Part shown: one piece after another, positions 1 to 8,904 of the stretch
Layout: each line of letters starts with the position of its first letter
How positions within the stretch are numbered: the first letter of the stretch is position 1
Source: JAHEJX01 sp041605955
GTDB lineage: Bacteria; Actinomycetota; Acidimicrobiia; Spongiisociales; UBA5794
DNA: 46,781 nucleotides
Direction of reading: 5' to 3'
NCBI GenBank assembly: GCA_041605955.1
Contig: JBFIXI010000027.1
Coordinates: forward strand, 1-46,781
Translations under genes and position numbers: made by a program
The notes under the pieces: model-generated
Seen by the model: the letters and a program-made list of their open reading frames with translations, nothing else
Told to the model about the DNA's origin: nothing
The model's database searches: none

Positions 1-24
1 AGAGGACAACACATAGAGGACGCC

Positions 25-1497
25 GTGAGCGGACCCCCGCTGCTCGAGACGAAGGCAGTTGCCAAGCGATTCGGCAACGTCGTGGCGCTGCGATCGGTCA
101 ACATGACCGTATACCCCGGTGAGATCCATGCCTTGCTCGGAGCCAACGGCGCCGGCAAGAGCACGCTCGTCAAGATACTGGCCGGCGTCCACCACGCCGA
201 CCACGGCACGATCCGCGTGAACGGCCGACCGGTGGACATCACTGATCCGCAACACGCCATGGCGTCCGGGCTGGCAACGGTATTCCAGGATCCGGCTCTA
301 GTTCCAGATCTCACCGTCAACGAGAACCTCCGGCTCACCAACGTAAGCGAAGCCAAGGTCCGCGATTGGCTGCATCGTGTGGAGCTCAAGAGCGTCGACT
401 TCGAAGCTCAAATCCGTGATCTGCCGCTCCCCGTGCTGCGCCTGCTCGATCTGGCACGGGCCATGGCCAACGAGCCGGACCTGCTCATGCTCGACGAGAT
501 AACCGCGGCGCTGCCGGCCGATCAAGCCGAACACGTCTTTGCGGTGATGAACGAGTGGCGAGAGCGGGGCCATTCCGTGATGTTCATCACCCACCGTCTC
601 GGTGAGGTGCTGCGGGTATGTGACCGCGCAACGGTTCTGCGCGACGGCACGGACGTCGCCACCTTCGCTCCTCGCGACGTCGGGGAATCCGGCCTCGTAG
701 AAGCCATGCTCGGAGATGTTGCCGCCGCGGTCGAATCCGATGGCCGGAGCCTGGCCGCCGCAGATGCCCCGGTTGTGCTCCAAGCCAACAAGCTCGCGTC
801 CCGCGACCGGGTCCGGGGCATATCTCTGGAGCTGCGCGCCGGCGAGGTGCTCGGGGTGGCCGCGCTCGAAGGCCAGGGGCAGGAGCGGCTTTTCGACCTT
901 CTCTCTGGCGACCGCCGACCCGACAGCGGCGCCATCATCGTCAACGGCGAGCCGCTCAACGCTCGCTCGCCGTACGACGCGGTTCGTCAGGGCGTAGTGC
1001 TGGTTCCGTCCGATCGGCTCCATGCGCTGCTGCCAAAACGTTCGGTGCGAGAGAATCTCGCCACCCCGATGTACAACCGAGTCGGCCGCTGGTTCGGACT
1101 TGTCGGCGACGAAGCCACCCGAGTCCAACGCGCAGTCGACCGGCTGTCGATCGACACGCGAGCAGGTCGGCAAGCCCGCCGCCTGTCCGGCGGCAATCAA
1201 CAAAAGGTCGTGGTAGGGCGGTGGCTCGCCGCCGGCTTTCGCGTGTTGCTGTGCTTCGATCCGACCCGAGGCATCGACGTCGGCACCAAGCAGCAGATCT
1301 ACGAGCTGCTGCGGGAGCTGGCAGACGATGGAGCCGCCATCCTGTTGTACACCAGCGAGTTGGCCGAGATTCCCTTGGTGTGCGACCGGGTGCTCGTCCT
1401 CTACAACGGTGAGATCGTCGACGAGCAACCGGCCGCAACCGCCACCGAGGAAGCCCTGCTCACGGCGGCTCACGGTATCAGCGAGGTGCCGGCATGA
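25..1497 (+). CDS. Sugar ABC transporter, duplicated ATP-binding subunit (RbsA/MglA type)
   Basis: This 490-residue cytoplasmic protein powers import of a sugar through the two permeases encoded next. It has two fused nucleotide-binding domains, as in ribose- and galactose-type importers. Domain 1 shows Walker A GANGAGKST (39-47) and Walker B LLMLDEITA (153-161). Domain 2 has the degenerate Walker A region usual for the family, an intact LSGGNQQK signature and Walker B VLLCFDPTRG. The signature stretch of domain 1 is unusual: it reads LPLPVLRLLDLARAM, without LSGGQ. GTG at 25 is preceded by AGAGGA. The stop overlaps the next start by ATGA. No substrate-binding protein is visible, so it probably lies just upstream of the window. 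The substrate cannot be read from this gene; the neighbours suggest a sugar or glycoside that is then oxidised. Confidence 0.93.
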   Translation: MSGPPLLETKAVAKRFGNVVALRSVNMTVYPGEIHALLGANGAGKSTLVKILAGVHHADHGTIRVNGRPVDITDPQHAMASGLATVFQDPALVPDLTVNENLRLTNVSEAKVRDWLHRVELKSVDFEAQIRDLPLPVLRLLDLARAMANEPDLLMLDEITAALPADQAEHVFAVMNEWRERGHSVMFITHRLGEVLRVCDRATVLRDGTDVATFAPRDVGESGLVEAMLGDVAAAVESDGRSLAAADAPVVLQANKLASRDRVRGISLELRAGEVLGVAALEGQGQERLFDLLSGDRRPDSGAIIVNGEPLNARSPYDAVRQGVVLVPSDRLHALLPKRSVRENLATPMYNRVGRWFGLVGDEATRVQRAVDRLSIDTRAGRQARRLSGGNQQKVVVGRWLAAGFRVLLCFDPTRGIDVGTKQQIYELLRELADDGAAILLYTSELAEIPLVCDRVLVLYNGEIVDEQPAATATEEALLTAAHGISEVPA

Positions 1498-2501
1498 CGA
1501 CCGCGCGCATCGCCCTCACCGACCGCGCCGGACTACAGCGGACATTGCGCCGCTTCGGGTGGACGGCGGGGGTATGGCTGCTCCTGCTGGTGATCCTCGG
1601 ATGGTATGCCGCGCTGATCCCCCGCTTTGGGGCCTTCACCATCACGTCGATTGCCAAGAACAGCCTGCCGCTGGTCTACCTGTCCGTCGCGCAAGCCGTG
1701 ATCGTGATCGCCGGGGGCATCGACCTGTCGGTGGGAGCGATGTTGGTCCTGTCCAATGCGCTGGCTGCTCAGCTGATGGACGGGCGCGCTTTCGTAGTCA
1801 CGCTGCTGCTTGCCGTCGTGGTAATCGTCTTCGCGGCCACCCTCAACGGGATCGTCGGATGGATCATCAACGTGTCCCGAGTTCCGGACATCGTCGTGAC
1901 GTTGGCCACCAGCTTCATCTTCTCCGGAATGGCGCTATTGATCCTGCCGTCGCCCGGCGGCGGTACCAGCGGAGGGTTTCGCGCCATCTTCACCGGATCG
2001 TCGACCGGAACCGGCACCAACTTCTGGCCACCCATCTTGATGATCGTTCTCCCCATCACCCTGGCGGCCGTGTGGATGCGGCGCAGCCGCGCCGGCCTCT
2101 CGCTCTATGCTGCCGGCTCGGACCCGAACGCCGCGTTCTTGTCAGGCGTCCGCACGGCGCGCGCCAAGATCACCGCTTACGCCGTCGGCGGAGCATTTGG
2201 TGCCATGGCCGGCCTCGCCGCGCTGGGCATCACCGGATCGGGCGAGTCGCGGGCCAGCACGGGCGCCAACTTCACCTTGAAGTCGATAGCGGCCATCGTC
2301 CTCGGTGGGATAGCGTTGACGGGAGGCATCGGCTCACTCGTTGGAGCAGCCGCCGCGGGGATCATTCTGTTCACCCTGTCCCCCGTGCTCAGCGCGATGG
2401 GTATCGACCCCAACACCGCCCAGGTGATCCAGGGCAGCCTGATCGTCGTCGTCATGATGGCCGCAGGCATGCTCGAGCTGCGCAGGAAGCGCGCGGAATG
2501 A
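1494..2501 (+). CDS. Sugar ABC transporter permease (RbsC type), first copy
   Basis: This is a 335-residue multi-spanning membrane protein of the BPD_transp_2 (ribose/xylose permease) family. The family hallmark GGIDLSVGA lies after the second hydrophobic segment, and a Gly/Ala-rich IVLGGIALTGGIGS stretch lies near the C-terminus. The ATG overlaps the stop of the ATPase gene (ATGA), and its own stop overlaps the second permease in the same way. The two different permeases presumably form a heterodimeric channel with the duplicated ATPase. Family assignment is firm; the transported sugar is not known. Confidence 0.93.
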   Translation: MTTARIALTDRAGLQRTLRRFGWTAGVWLLLLVILGWYAALIPRFGAFTITSIAKNSLPLVYLSVAQAVIVIAGGIDLSVGAMLVLSNALAAQLMDGRAFVVTLLLAVVVIVFAATLNGIVGWIINVSRVPDIVVTLATSFIFSGMALLILPSPGGGTSGGFRAIFTGSSTGTGTNFWPPILMIVLPITLAAVWMRRSRAGLSLYAAGSDPNAAFLSGVRTARAKITAYAVGGAFGAMAGLAALGITGSGESRASTGANFTLKSIAAIVLGGIALTGGIGSLVGAAAAGIILFTLSPVLSAMGIDPNTAQVIQGSLIVVVMMAAGMLELRRKRAE

Positions 2502-3484
2502 CGGCTGAGTCCCCCACCGCCGACACTCCCCCGGGAGCTCGGATCGCGCTCTGGTTCGGAGAACATCCCATCGTGGTGCTGGCCACGGTGCTGGTAACGC
2601 TGGTCCTCGTCACCGGGATCATCCAACCCAGCTACTTGAGCATCGGCGGGCTACGCAACACTGTGTTGTTTGCCGCTCCGCTCGGGATCCTGGCGGGGGC
2701 TCAGACCATCCTGATGCTGACCGGCGGCATCGACCTCTCGGTGGGCATGATCGCCACGGCGGCGGCGTACGTGGCCGGCAACCAATCCCCCAACGGCGCC
2801 GCGATTGCGATCGTGCTCGGCTTGCTCGTAGGCGTGGCCGCCGGAGCCGCCAACGGAGTCGGTGTGGGAGTGTTCCGAGTCAACCCACTCATCATGACCC
2901 TGGCGATGTCGGCGATTCTCCTTGGGCTGTTCACCGCACTGTCGTTTACGGTCCTCCAAGGCTCCACCACCGTGGCCCCGTTCATCAAGACCCTGGGCGG
3001 GGGGTCGTTCTTCGGCAGTCGGATCCCCTACAACGCCCTGGTGTGGTTCGGGGTATCGGTGCTGATCATCTACGGGCTGCGCCGTACCGGATTGGGTCGC
3101 CTGCTGTATGCAGTCGGCGACAACCCGGTGGCGGTTCGGCTCGCCGGGGTGCGCATCTGGCAGGTCCAGATCGCCGCCTACACCATCGCCGGCCTGTTGG
3201 CGGCATTGGCCGGGATTCTGCTGGCCGGCCGCACCGGGGCCGTCGACCTGCAGCTGGCAGTCAACTTCCTCTTGCCGTCCGTGGCGGCCGCGGTCATCGG
3301 CGGGACCTCGATCTTCGGCGGGATTGGCACCTACAGCGGCACCATCTTCGGGGCACTGATACTCGGCGTCCTGGCGACGCTGCTGACCTTCCTCGACGCC
3401 GGCCAGGCCGTACAACAGGTGGTTTACGGCTCGATCGTGCTGGCCCTGGCATGGCTCTACTCGAGCCTGACGGCAGCGGCTTGA
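2498..3484 (+). CDS. Sugar ABC transporter permease (RbsC type), second copy
   Basis: This 328-residue permease is paralogous to the one before it, with the same GGIDLSVGM hallmark and a C-terminal GGTSIFGGIGTYSG segment. The reading frame is open far upstream, but ATG 2498 is chosen because it overlaps the previous stop (ATGA) and gives a hydrophilic N-terminus followed by the first membrane helix. About eight to ten hydrophobic segments are visible. It pairs with the preceding permease and the RbsA-like ATPase to form one importer. Confidence 0.92.
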   Translation: MTAESPTADTPPGARIALWFGEHPIVVLATVLVTLVLVTGIIQPSYLSIGGLRNTVLFAAPLGILAGAQTILMLTGGIDLSVGMIATAAAYVAGNQSPNGAAIAIVLGLLVGVAAGAANGVGVGVFRVNPLIMTLAMSAILLGLFTALSFTVLQGSTTVAPFIKTLGGGSFFGSRIPYNALVWFGVSVLIIYGLRRTGLGRLLYAVGDNPVAVRLAGVRIWQVQIAAYTIAGLLAALAGILLAGRTGAVDLQLAVNFLLPSVAAAVIGGTSIFGGIGTYSGTIFGALILGVLATLLTFLDAGQAVQQVVYGSIVLALAWLYSSLTAAA

Positions 3485-3495
3485 AAGGAGCGAGC

Positions 3496-4662
3496 TTGCG
3501 ACTAGCAGAGATCAAGGCCGGAGTCGTCGGAGTGGGTTTCATCGGAGTGGCTCACGTCGAGGCGCTCCGTCGCCTCGGGGTCGACGTAGTTGGTGTGGTT
3601 GGATCCAGCTTGGAGCGCGCCCAAGCCAAGGCGGACGCAGCCAACCTCCCCCGAGCATACGAGAGCGTGGCTGCGCTGGCGGCTGACCCAACTATCGATG
3701 CGATCCATATCGCCAGCCCCAACTACGCCCACGCCGATCAGGTTCGCATCTGCCTCGACGCTGGCAAACACGTGATCTGCGAGAAACCTCTGGCACTCGA
3801 CTCCCGGGACACCGGCGATCTGGTGGCGCGGGCGGCCGCCGCCGGGGTGGTCAACGCAGTGTGTTTCAACATCCGCTTCTACCCCAATTGCCACCAGGCC
3901 CGGGCGCTGGTCGCCGATGGCACCATCGGTGAGCCCCGGCTGATAACGGGCAGCTACCTGCAGGATTGGCTGCTGCTGGAGACCGATTGGAACTGGCGGC
4001 TGATCCCGGAGGAGGCCGGTTCGCTCCGGGCGGTAGCCGACATTGGTTCTCACTGGCTCGACTTGGTCTCGTTCATCTCGGGGAACCAGATCGAGGAGGT
4101 CATGGCGGATCTGAACACCTTGGTACCCACCCGGCGTCATCCCCCCGGCCCGGTGGAGACATTCGCGGCCGTCGACTCCGACGCCGACCTGATCGAAGAG
4201 GACATGACCAGCGACGACGCCGCCGGCATCTTGCTGCGTTTCGCCGGAGGAGCCCGCGGAGTATTCGCGGTGTCGCAGGTATCGGCGGGCCGCAAGAACT
4301 CGGTCTCGTTCGAGATCGACGGGTCGAAGGCAGCGCTCTCCTGGTTCTCCGAGGATCCGGATCGGCTTTGGATCGGGCATCGCGGGCGACCCAACGAGAT
4401 CTTGCAGCGCGATCCAACGCTGGCGGCGCCAGAAGTGGCCCCCCTCATCGGCTACCCGGGAGGCCACGTCGAGGGGTACCCCGACACATTCCGGGCGCTG
4501 TTCGCCACCGTCTACGCCGACATCGCTGCAGGGGGCCCGGCCGCTCGCCCGGCGTACCCGACGTTCGCCGCCGGCCACGACATCGTCCTGGTAACCGAAG
4601 CAATCGCCCGCAGCTCCCAGCAGGGACAGTGGGTGTACGTCGATCGAGGAGAGAATTCATGA
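3496..4662 (+). CDS. Gfo/Idh/MocA family NAD(P)-dependent sugar oxidoreductase (copy 1)
   Basis: This 388-residue protein is from the family that oxidises or reduces sugar and cyclitol hydroxyls with NAD(P). The N-terminal Rossmann motif is GVGFIG (12-17). The family motif CEKPLA follows at 95-100, and the probable catalytic pair is D182/H186 in ADIGSHWLD. I place the start at TTG 3496, because AAAGGAG (3484-3490) sits five bases upstream and the Rossmann fold begins directly after. It differs clearly from the other two Gfo/Idh proteins of the window, which share a WFWD..GGG motif. The following TIM-barrel isomerase is the classic partner in inositol, keto-sugar and glycoside pathways. The exact substrate is unknown. 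Confidence 0.9.
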   Translation: MRLAEIKAGVVGVGFIGVAHVEALRRLGVDVVGVVGSSLERAQAKADAANLPRAYESVAALAADPTIDAIHIASPNYAHADQVRICLDAGKHVICEKPLALDSRDTGDLVARAAAAGVVNAVCFNIRFYPNCHQARALVADGTIGEPRLITGSYLQDWLLLETDWNWRLIPEEAGSLRAVADIGSHWLDLVSFISGNQIEEVMADLNTLVPTRRHPPGPVETFAAVDSDADLIEEDMTSDDAAGILLRFAGGARGVFAVSQVSAGRKNSVSFEIDGSKAALSWFSEDPDRLWIGHRGRPNEILQRDPTLAAPEVAPLIGYPGGHVEGYPDTFRALFATVYADIAAGGPAARPAYPTFAAGHDIVLVTEAIARSSQQGQWVYVDRGENS

Positions 4663-5573
4663 AACTCGGACTCTTGACCGCACCGTTCCCCGAGACTTCG
4701 CTCGAGGAGGTCGCCGACTGGGCCGCCGCCAACGGGTTCGAAGCGCTGGAGATCTGCTGCTGGCCGTCCGGCGCAGGGACCACCCGGCGCTACGGAGGGA
4801 TCTGCCACATCGATGTCGACGGCCTCTCCGAGACGCAGGCCAAGGACATCGTCGCCATGCTGGCTACCAAAGGCCTCGCCGTTTCCGGGCTCGGCTACTA
4901 CCCGAACCCGTTGCACCCCGACCCCGAGCATCGCCGCGCGGTCGGCGAGCATTTGGAGAAGGTGATCACCGCGGCCTCCAAGATGGGCGTGGGCGTGGTC
5001 AACACGTTCATCGGTGCGGACCAGAGCAAGACCCAGGCAGCGAACTGGGAGGACGCCAAGAAAGTGTGGCGGCCGCTCATCAACCACGCTGCCGACAGCG
5101 GGGTCAAGGTCGCCATCGAGAACTGCCCAATGATCTTCTCCACCGACGAATGGCCCGCCGGTCACAACCTGGCTTATTCGCCGTCGATGTGGCGCACGAT
5201 TTTCGAGGAGTTCGGCGAGACCGTCGGGCTCAACCTCGATCCGTCGCACCTGGTGTGGCAGATGATCGATATCGAGCGGGTCATCAACGAGTTTGGGGAG
5301 CGGATCTACCACGTCCACGCCAAGGATCTCGAGATCGACCGCAACGGGCTCTACGATCACGGGATCCTCTCCGCCGGCATCGGCTGGCAAGTGCCGCGGC
5401 TACCCGGTCTCGGCGAAGTCGACTGGGGCCGCTTCATGAGCGCCATGTACCGAGTGGGCTACAACGGCGTGATATGCATCGAGCACGAGGACAGGCAGTT
5501 CGAAGCCACCGACGAGCTGATCAAGGCAGGCTTCATCCTGGCGCGCAACGTGCTGAGGCCGCTCATCGTCTGA
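4659..5573 (+). CDS. Sugar phosphate isomerase/epimerase-like TIM-barrel protein (AP_endonuc_2 / Xyl isomerase-like)
   Basis: This 304-residue metal-dependent TIM barrel is of the IolE / hydroxypyruvate-isomerase-like superfamily. Likely metal ligands lie in AIENCPM (Glu), GLNLDPSHL (Asp/His), YHVHAKD (His) and CIEHED (Glu). The start overlaps the preceding Gfo/Idh stop (ATGA), so the two are translationally coupled. Proteins of this fold next to Gfo/Idh enzymes isomerise or epimerise keto-sugars, dehydrate keto-inositol, or (from more recent work on 3-keto-glycosides) cleave glycosidic bonds by beta-elimination. The sequence does not tell me which of these applies. Confidence 0.88.
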   Translation: MKLGLLTAPFPETSLEEVADWAAANGFEALEICCWPSGAGTTRRYGGICHIDVDGLSETQAKDIVAMLATKGLAVSGLGYYPNPLHPDPEHRRAVGEHLEKVITAASKMGVGVVNTFIGADQSKTQAANWEDAKKVWRPLINHAADSGVKVAIENCPMIFSTDEWPAGHNLAYSPSMWRTIFEEFGETVGLNLDPSHLVWQMIDIERVINEFGERIYHVHAKDLEIDRNGLYDHGILSAGIGWQVPRLPGLGEVDWGRFMSAMYRVGYNGVICIEHEDRQFEATDELIKAGFILARNVLRPLIV

Positions 5574-5575
5574 CC

Positions 5576-6904
5576 GTGGCTATTCCCTCACTCGGCAGCT
5601 TCGATGTCGTCATCGTCGGGTCCGGCTCGGCCGGGGCCACTGCGGCGATCGCGGCGGCCCGGGCCGGTGCGGACACACTGCTCATCGAGAAGCTGCCCTT
5701 CCTCGGCGGCGTGTCCACCGCGGTTCTCGACACCTTCTACGGTTTCTACACGCCGGGGAGCCGGGCGATCAAAGTCGTCGGCGGCATCTCCGATGACGTG
5801 ATCGCCGCCCTCCGCGACCTCGGGCCCGTAGTGGAGCGGCCCAACACTTACGGCGCCGGCACCGGTATCACGTACCTGGCGGAGCATCTCAAGGTGGTGT
5901 GGGAGCGGTTAGTGATCACTGCCGGCACCCGCGTGCTGCTTCATGGCTTCGTCCAAGACGCCACGATGGTCGACGGGCGCCTCACCGAGCTGGTGGTGGC
6001 CACCAAGGCCGGGTTGCAGCGGGTGAGCTCGGCCGTGGTCGTCGACGCTTCGGGAGATGCCGACGTATGCCATCACGCCGGCATCGGATACGAGCTCGCC
6101 GGCTCGATAGACCCGGCCCAGACCCTGACAACGACGTTCCGGATGGCCAACGTCGATACAGCAGCCCGTCGCTCGATCACGAGGGACGAGCTGCACGAGC
6201 TGATGGCGGCGGCCGCTGCTTCGGGTGAGTACGACCTGCCTCGCCGCGAGGGCAGCGACCACATCACCCCGGTCGACGGCATGATCGCCACCGTGATGAC
6301 ACGGGTCGACCACGTACGCGGCGCGGGCGGCGACCTGCGCAACGCCAGCGACCCGGAGGTTCTCACCTGGGCCGAGATTGAAGGCCGCCGCCAGGCCATC
6401 GAGTACGTTCGCTTCCTGCGAGACAAAGTGCCCGGCTACGGACAAGCGGCTTTGATCGCTCTCTCCACTCAGATCGGCGTGCGCGAGACGCGGCGGGTCT
6501 TCGGGGACTACCGGCTCACCCGCGATGACGTGCTCACCGCCCGCCGCTTCGATGACCAGGTGGGGCTGTGCGGAGCTCCCATCGAGGACCATCACGGCGG
6601 CGCCGGTACCGGGACGACGTGGGAGTACATGCCCGACGGAGAGGTAGTGGGCATCCCGTTGCGCACCCTGATCGCCCGCGATGCCACCAACGTGCTCATG
6701 GCAGGCCGTTGCTTCTCCGCCGAGCACGATGCGCAAGCCGCGGTGCGCTCGATGGCCCAGTGCATGGCGATGGGCCAGGCTGCCGGCACTACCGCAGCGT
6801 TGGCGGCGCAGGATGACGGATCGGTACGCGCCGTGCCGGCCGATGTGGTGAGCGATCGGCTGCGGGCGACAGGGGCGATCCTGCAGTCGGAGCGGGTTCT
6901 ATGA
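5576..6904 (+). CDS. FAD-dependent oxidoreductase (FAD_oxidored family)
   Basis: This 442-residue flavoprotein has an N-terminal dinucleotide-binding fold VVIVGSGSAGATAA (GSGSAG at 15-20), a LLIEK end-of-strand motif, a GGVSTAVLDTF loop and a C-terminal NVLMAGRCFSAEHDAQAA FAD motif. This pattern fits the FAD-dependent oxidoreductases often found in carbohydrate loci. The start is taken as GTG 5576, two bases after the previous stop; the frame is open further upstream, but only as a shadow of the isomerase gene. It probably oxidises or reduces a sugar-derived intermediate. Electron acceptor and substrate are unknown. Confidence 0.82.
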   Translation: MAIPSLGSFDVVIVGSGSAGATAAIAAARAGADTLLIEKLPFLGGVSTAVLDTFYGFYTPGSRAIKVVGGISDDVIAALRDLGPVVERPNTYGAGTGITYLAEHLKVVWERLVITAGTRVLLHGFVQDATMVDGRLTELVVATKAGLQRVSSAVVVDASGDADVCHHAGIGYELAGSIDPAQTLTTTFRMANVDTAARRSITRDELHELMAAAAASGEYDLPRREGSDHITPVDGMIATVMTRVDHVRGAGGDLRNASDPEVLTWAEIEGRRQAIEYVRFLRDKVPGYGQAALIALSTQIGVRETRRVFGDYRLTRDDVLTARRFDDQVGLCGAPIEDHHGGAGTGTTWEYMPDGEVVGIPLRTLIARDATNVLMAGRCFSAEHDAQAAVRSMAQCMAMGQAAGTTAALAAQDDGSVRAVPADVVSDRLRATGAILQSERVL

Positions 6905-7872
6905 CCACCATCGTGCGGACGGTGCTGGGCGACGTGAACCCGGCGACGCTGGGCGCAACCTACATGCACGAGCATCTCATCCTCGACTCGCTGGTGATCG
7001 CAGAGAGGTTTCCCCACATCCACCTGCATTCGGTCGACGACGCCGTGGCCGAGGTGAGCCTGGCAAAGGCGGCGGGAGTTGGCGCCATGGTGGACGCCAT
7101 GCCGTGCGCCGGAGGACGGGATCCACGCCGTTTGGCCGAGATCAGCCGCCAAACCGGAGTCGCCATCGTGGCCACCACCGGTCTTCATGTCGCCAAGTAC
7201 TACGCCGGCCATCCGTGGGCCGTCACCGCCTCGGCGGAGACGCTCGCCCCCCTCTTCATCGCCGACATCACCAACGGGATCGACGCCTACGACTACACCG
7301 GCCCCGTGGTGGAGCGGACCGCAGTGAGAGCGGGGATCATCAAGGTGGCGACTGCCCAAGCGGAGCCCGATCCACACGCCAAGGAGCTCTTTGCCGCCGG
7401 AGCGGCCGCCCACCAGGCGACCCGAGCGCCTCTCCTCACTCACTGCGATGGGGGCGGAGGCGGACTCGAGCAGATCACGATGCTCACCGCGCTCGGCGTC
7501 GATCTAAGTCGAGTGGTGCTGTCCCATACCGACCGGATCGCCGATCCCGGATACCACCGCGAGTTGCTGTCGTCGGGGGTCAATCTGGAATACGACCAGG
7601 CGTTGCGGCAACCTCCCGACGAGCCCGAAGGCACCGCGTGGCTGGTCGCCCGCATGGTTGAGGAGGGCTACGCCGACCAGTTGATGCTCGGCACCGACGG
7701 AGCCCGCCGGTCGTTGTGGATCACGCTCGGCGGCAGCCCTGGATTGGCATACCTGCACGACCGATTCGTGGATGTGCTCGCTGCCCATGGCGTCGCTGCC
7801 GAGGTCGTCGGCCGACTCTTCGTTTCCAACCCGGCGCGCTTCCTCGCCTTCGACCCGGAAGGAGGCGCATGA
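6901..7872 (+). CDS. Phosphotriesterase-family metal hydrolase (probable lactonase)
   Basis: This 323-residue amidohydrolase-superfamily enzyme carries the complete binuclear metal site of the phosphotriesterase family: HEH at 23-25, Lys148 as the candidate carbamylated bridge (AGIIKVATA), His181 (LTHCDGG), His209 (LSHTDR) and Asp266 (LGTDGARR). In sugar loci these proteins usually act as lactonases. That fits neighbouring dehydrogenases that could make sugar lactones, and a second, unrelated lactonase (SMP-30) lies downstream. Its ATG overlaps the preceding stop (ATGA). Lactonase activity is inferred from context; the metal site is seen directly. Confidence 0.88.
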   Translation: MTTIVRTVLGDVNPATLGATYMHEHLILDSLVIAERFPHIHLHSVDDAVAEVSLAKAAGVGAMVDAMPCAGGRDPRRLAEISRQTGVAIVATTGLHVAKYYAGHPWAVTASAETLAPLFIADITNGIDAYDYTGPVVERTAVRAGIIKVATAQAEPDPHAKELFAAGAAAHQATRAPLLTHCDGGGGGLEQITMLTALGVDLSRVVLSHTDRIADPGYHRELLSSGVNLEYDQALRQPPDEPEGTAWLVARMVEEGYADQLMLGTDGARRSLWITLGGSPGLAYLHDRFVDVLAAHGVAAEVVGRLFVSNPARFLAFDPEGGA

Positions 7873-8894
7873 GACTCCCAGCCCAGACAATCGCGCTCGG
7901 CAAGCTGGCGACGGGCCCCGGCAACCTAGGGCTGTGGGACCAGGAGGTCCGCTCCCCGGCACGGGGCGAAGTGACCTTGAGAGTGATCGGCGCCGGGATC
8001 TGCGGCACCGATCTCCATATCGCCGACGACGAGTTCCCTTCCTCCCCACCAGTGACGATGGGCCACGAAGTCACCGGTGAGGTAGTCGTGATCGGCGATG
8101 AAGCCGACGAAACGTGGCGGGGAGCTCGAGTGGCCGTCGAGACGTACTTCTACTTCTGCGAGCAGTGCGAGCACTGCCGCCGGGGACGGCCCAACCTGTG
8201 CACCTCGCGGCGCTCGATCGGGTCTCACGTGGATGGCGGCTTCGCAGAATGGCTCACCGTGCCCGTCCGCAACCTGCACCGCCTACCAGACACTGTTGGG
8301 CGCTACGCCGGAGTGTTGGCCGAACCGCTGGCATGCGTGGCGCAGATCCTGTTCGATCCTCCGCTCATCAACTCTGGCGACCGAGTGCTGCTCATCGGAC
8401 CGGGTCCGATGGGGATCGTGGCGGCCCAGGCGGTGCGGGCCGCCGGGGGCACGGTGACACTCGTCGGGCTGGAACGAGACGCCGCCCGCCTCGAAGTGGC
8501 CAACCGCCTCGGATTCACCACCGCAGTCGCCGGTCGGGACCCGATCGACTTCAACTTCGATGCCATCTGCGAATGCAGCGGCGCCGAAACCGGCGCCAAC
8601 CTGGCGCTGGGTGCTGTCCGCCGAGGCGGCCGCTACATCCAAGTAGGGATCTTCGGTAAGCCAATCACGATCGACATCGACCAGGTGCTGTACAAGGAGC
8701 TGATCTACACGTCCGGCTTTGCCAGCACGCCGGCCTCCTGGCAGCGGGCGATCCGGCTGCTGGAAGCAGGCGCAGTCGTGCTCGATCCCTTGGTGACCGA
8801 TGTGGTTCCATTGACCGACTGGGAGCGGGCTTTCGCGGCTACCCGCGCCGGATACGGCATGAAGTTCGTGCTCGACCCTCGCCCACCAGCATGA
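7869..8894 (+). CDS. Zinc-dependent alcohol/polyol dehydrogenase (MDR superfamily)
   Basis: This 341-residue NAD(P)-dependent zinc dehydrogenase is of the sorbitol/threonine dehydrogenase type. Catalytic zinc ligands are visible as C45 in GICGTDLH and H66-E67 in MGHEVTG. The structural zinc cysteines are C97, C100, C103 and C111. The coenzyme loop is GPGPMG. The start overlaps the previous stop (ATGA). It probably oxidises a hydroxyl of the imported sugar or of a product of the lactonase steps. A typical family length and intact ligands argue for an active enzyme. Confidence 0.9.
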   Translation: MRLPAQTIALGKLATGPGNLGLWDQEVRSPARGEVTLRVIGAGICGTDLHIADDEFPSSPPVTMGHEVTGEVVVIGDEADETWRGARVAVETYFYFCEQCEHCRRGRPNLCTSRRSIGSHVDGGFAEWLTVPVRNLHRLPDTVGRYAGVLAEPLACVAQILFDPPLINSGDRVLLIGPGPMGIVAAQAVRAAGGTVTLVGLERDAARLEVANRLGFTTAVAGRDPIDFNFDAICECSGAETGANLALGAVRRGGRYIQVGIFGKPITIDIDQVLYKELIYTSGFASTPASWQRAIRLLEAGAVVLDPLVTDVVPLTDWERAFAATRAGYGMKFVLDPRPPA

Positions 8895-8904
8895 GGAGGC
8901 GGCG

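Noticed and set aside
298..1473. A 391-codon minus-strand frame opposite the sugar ATPase
   Set aside because: Antisense of conserved ABC motifs; no recognisable domain.
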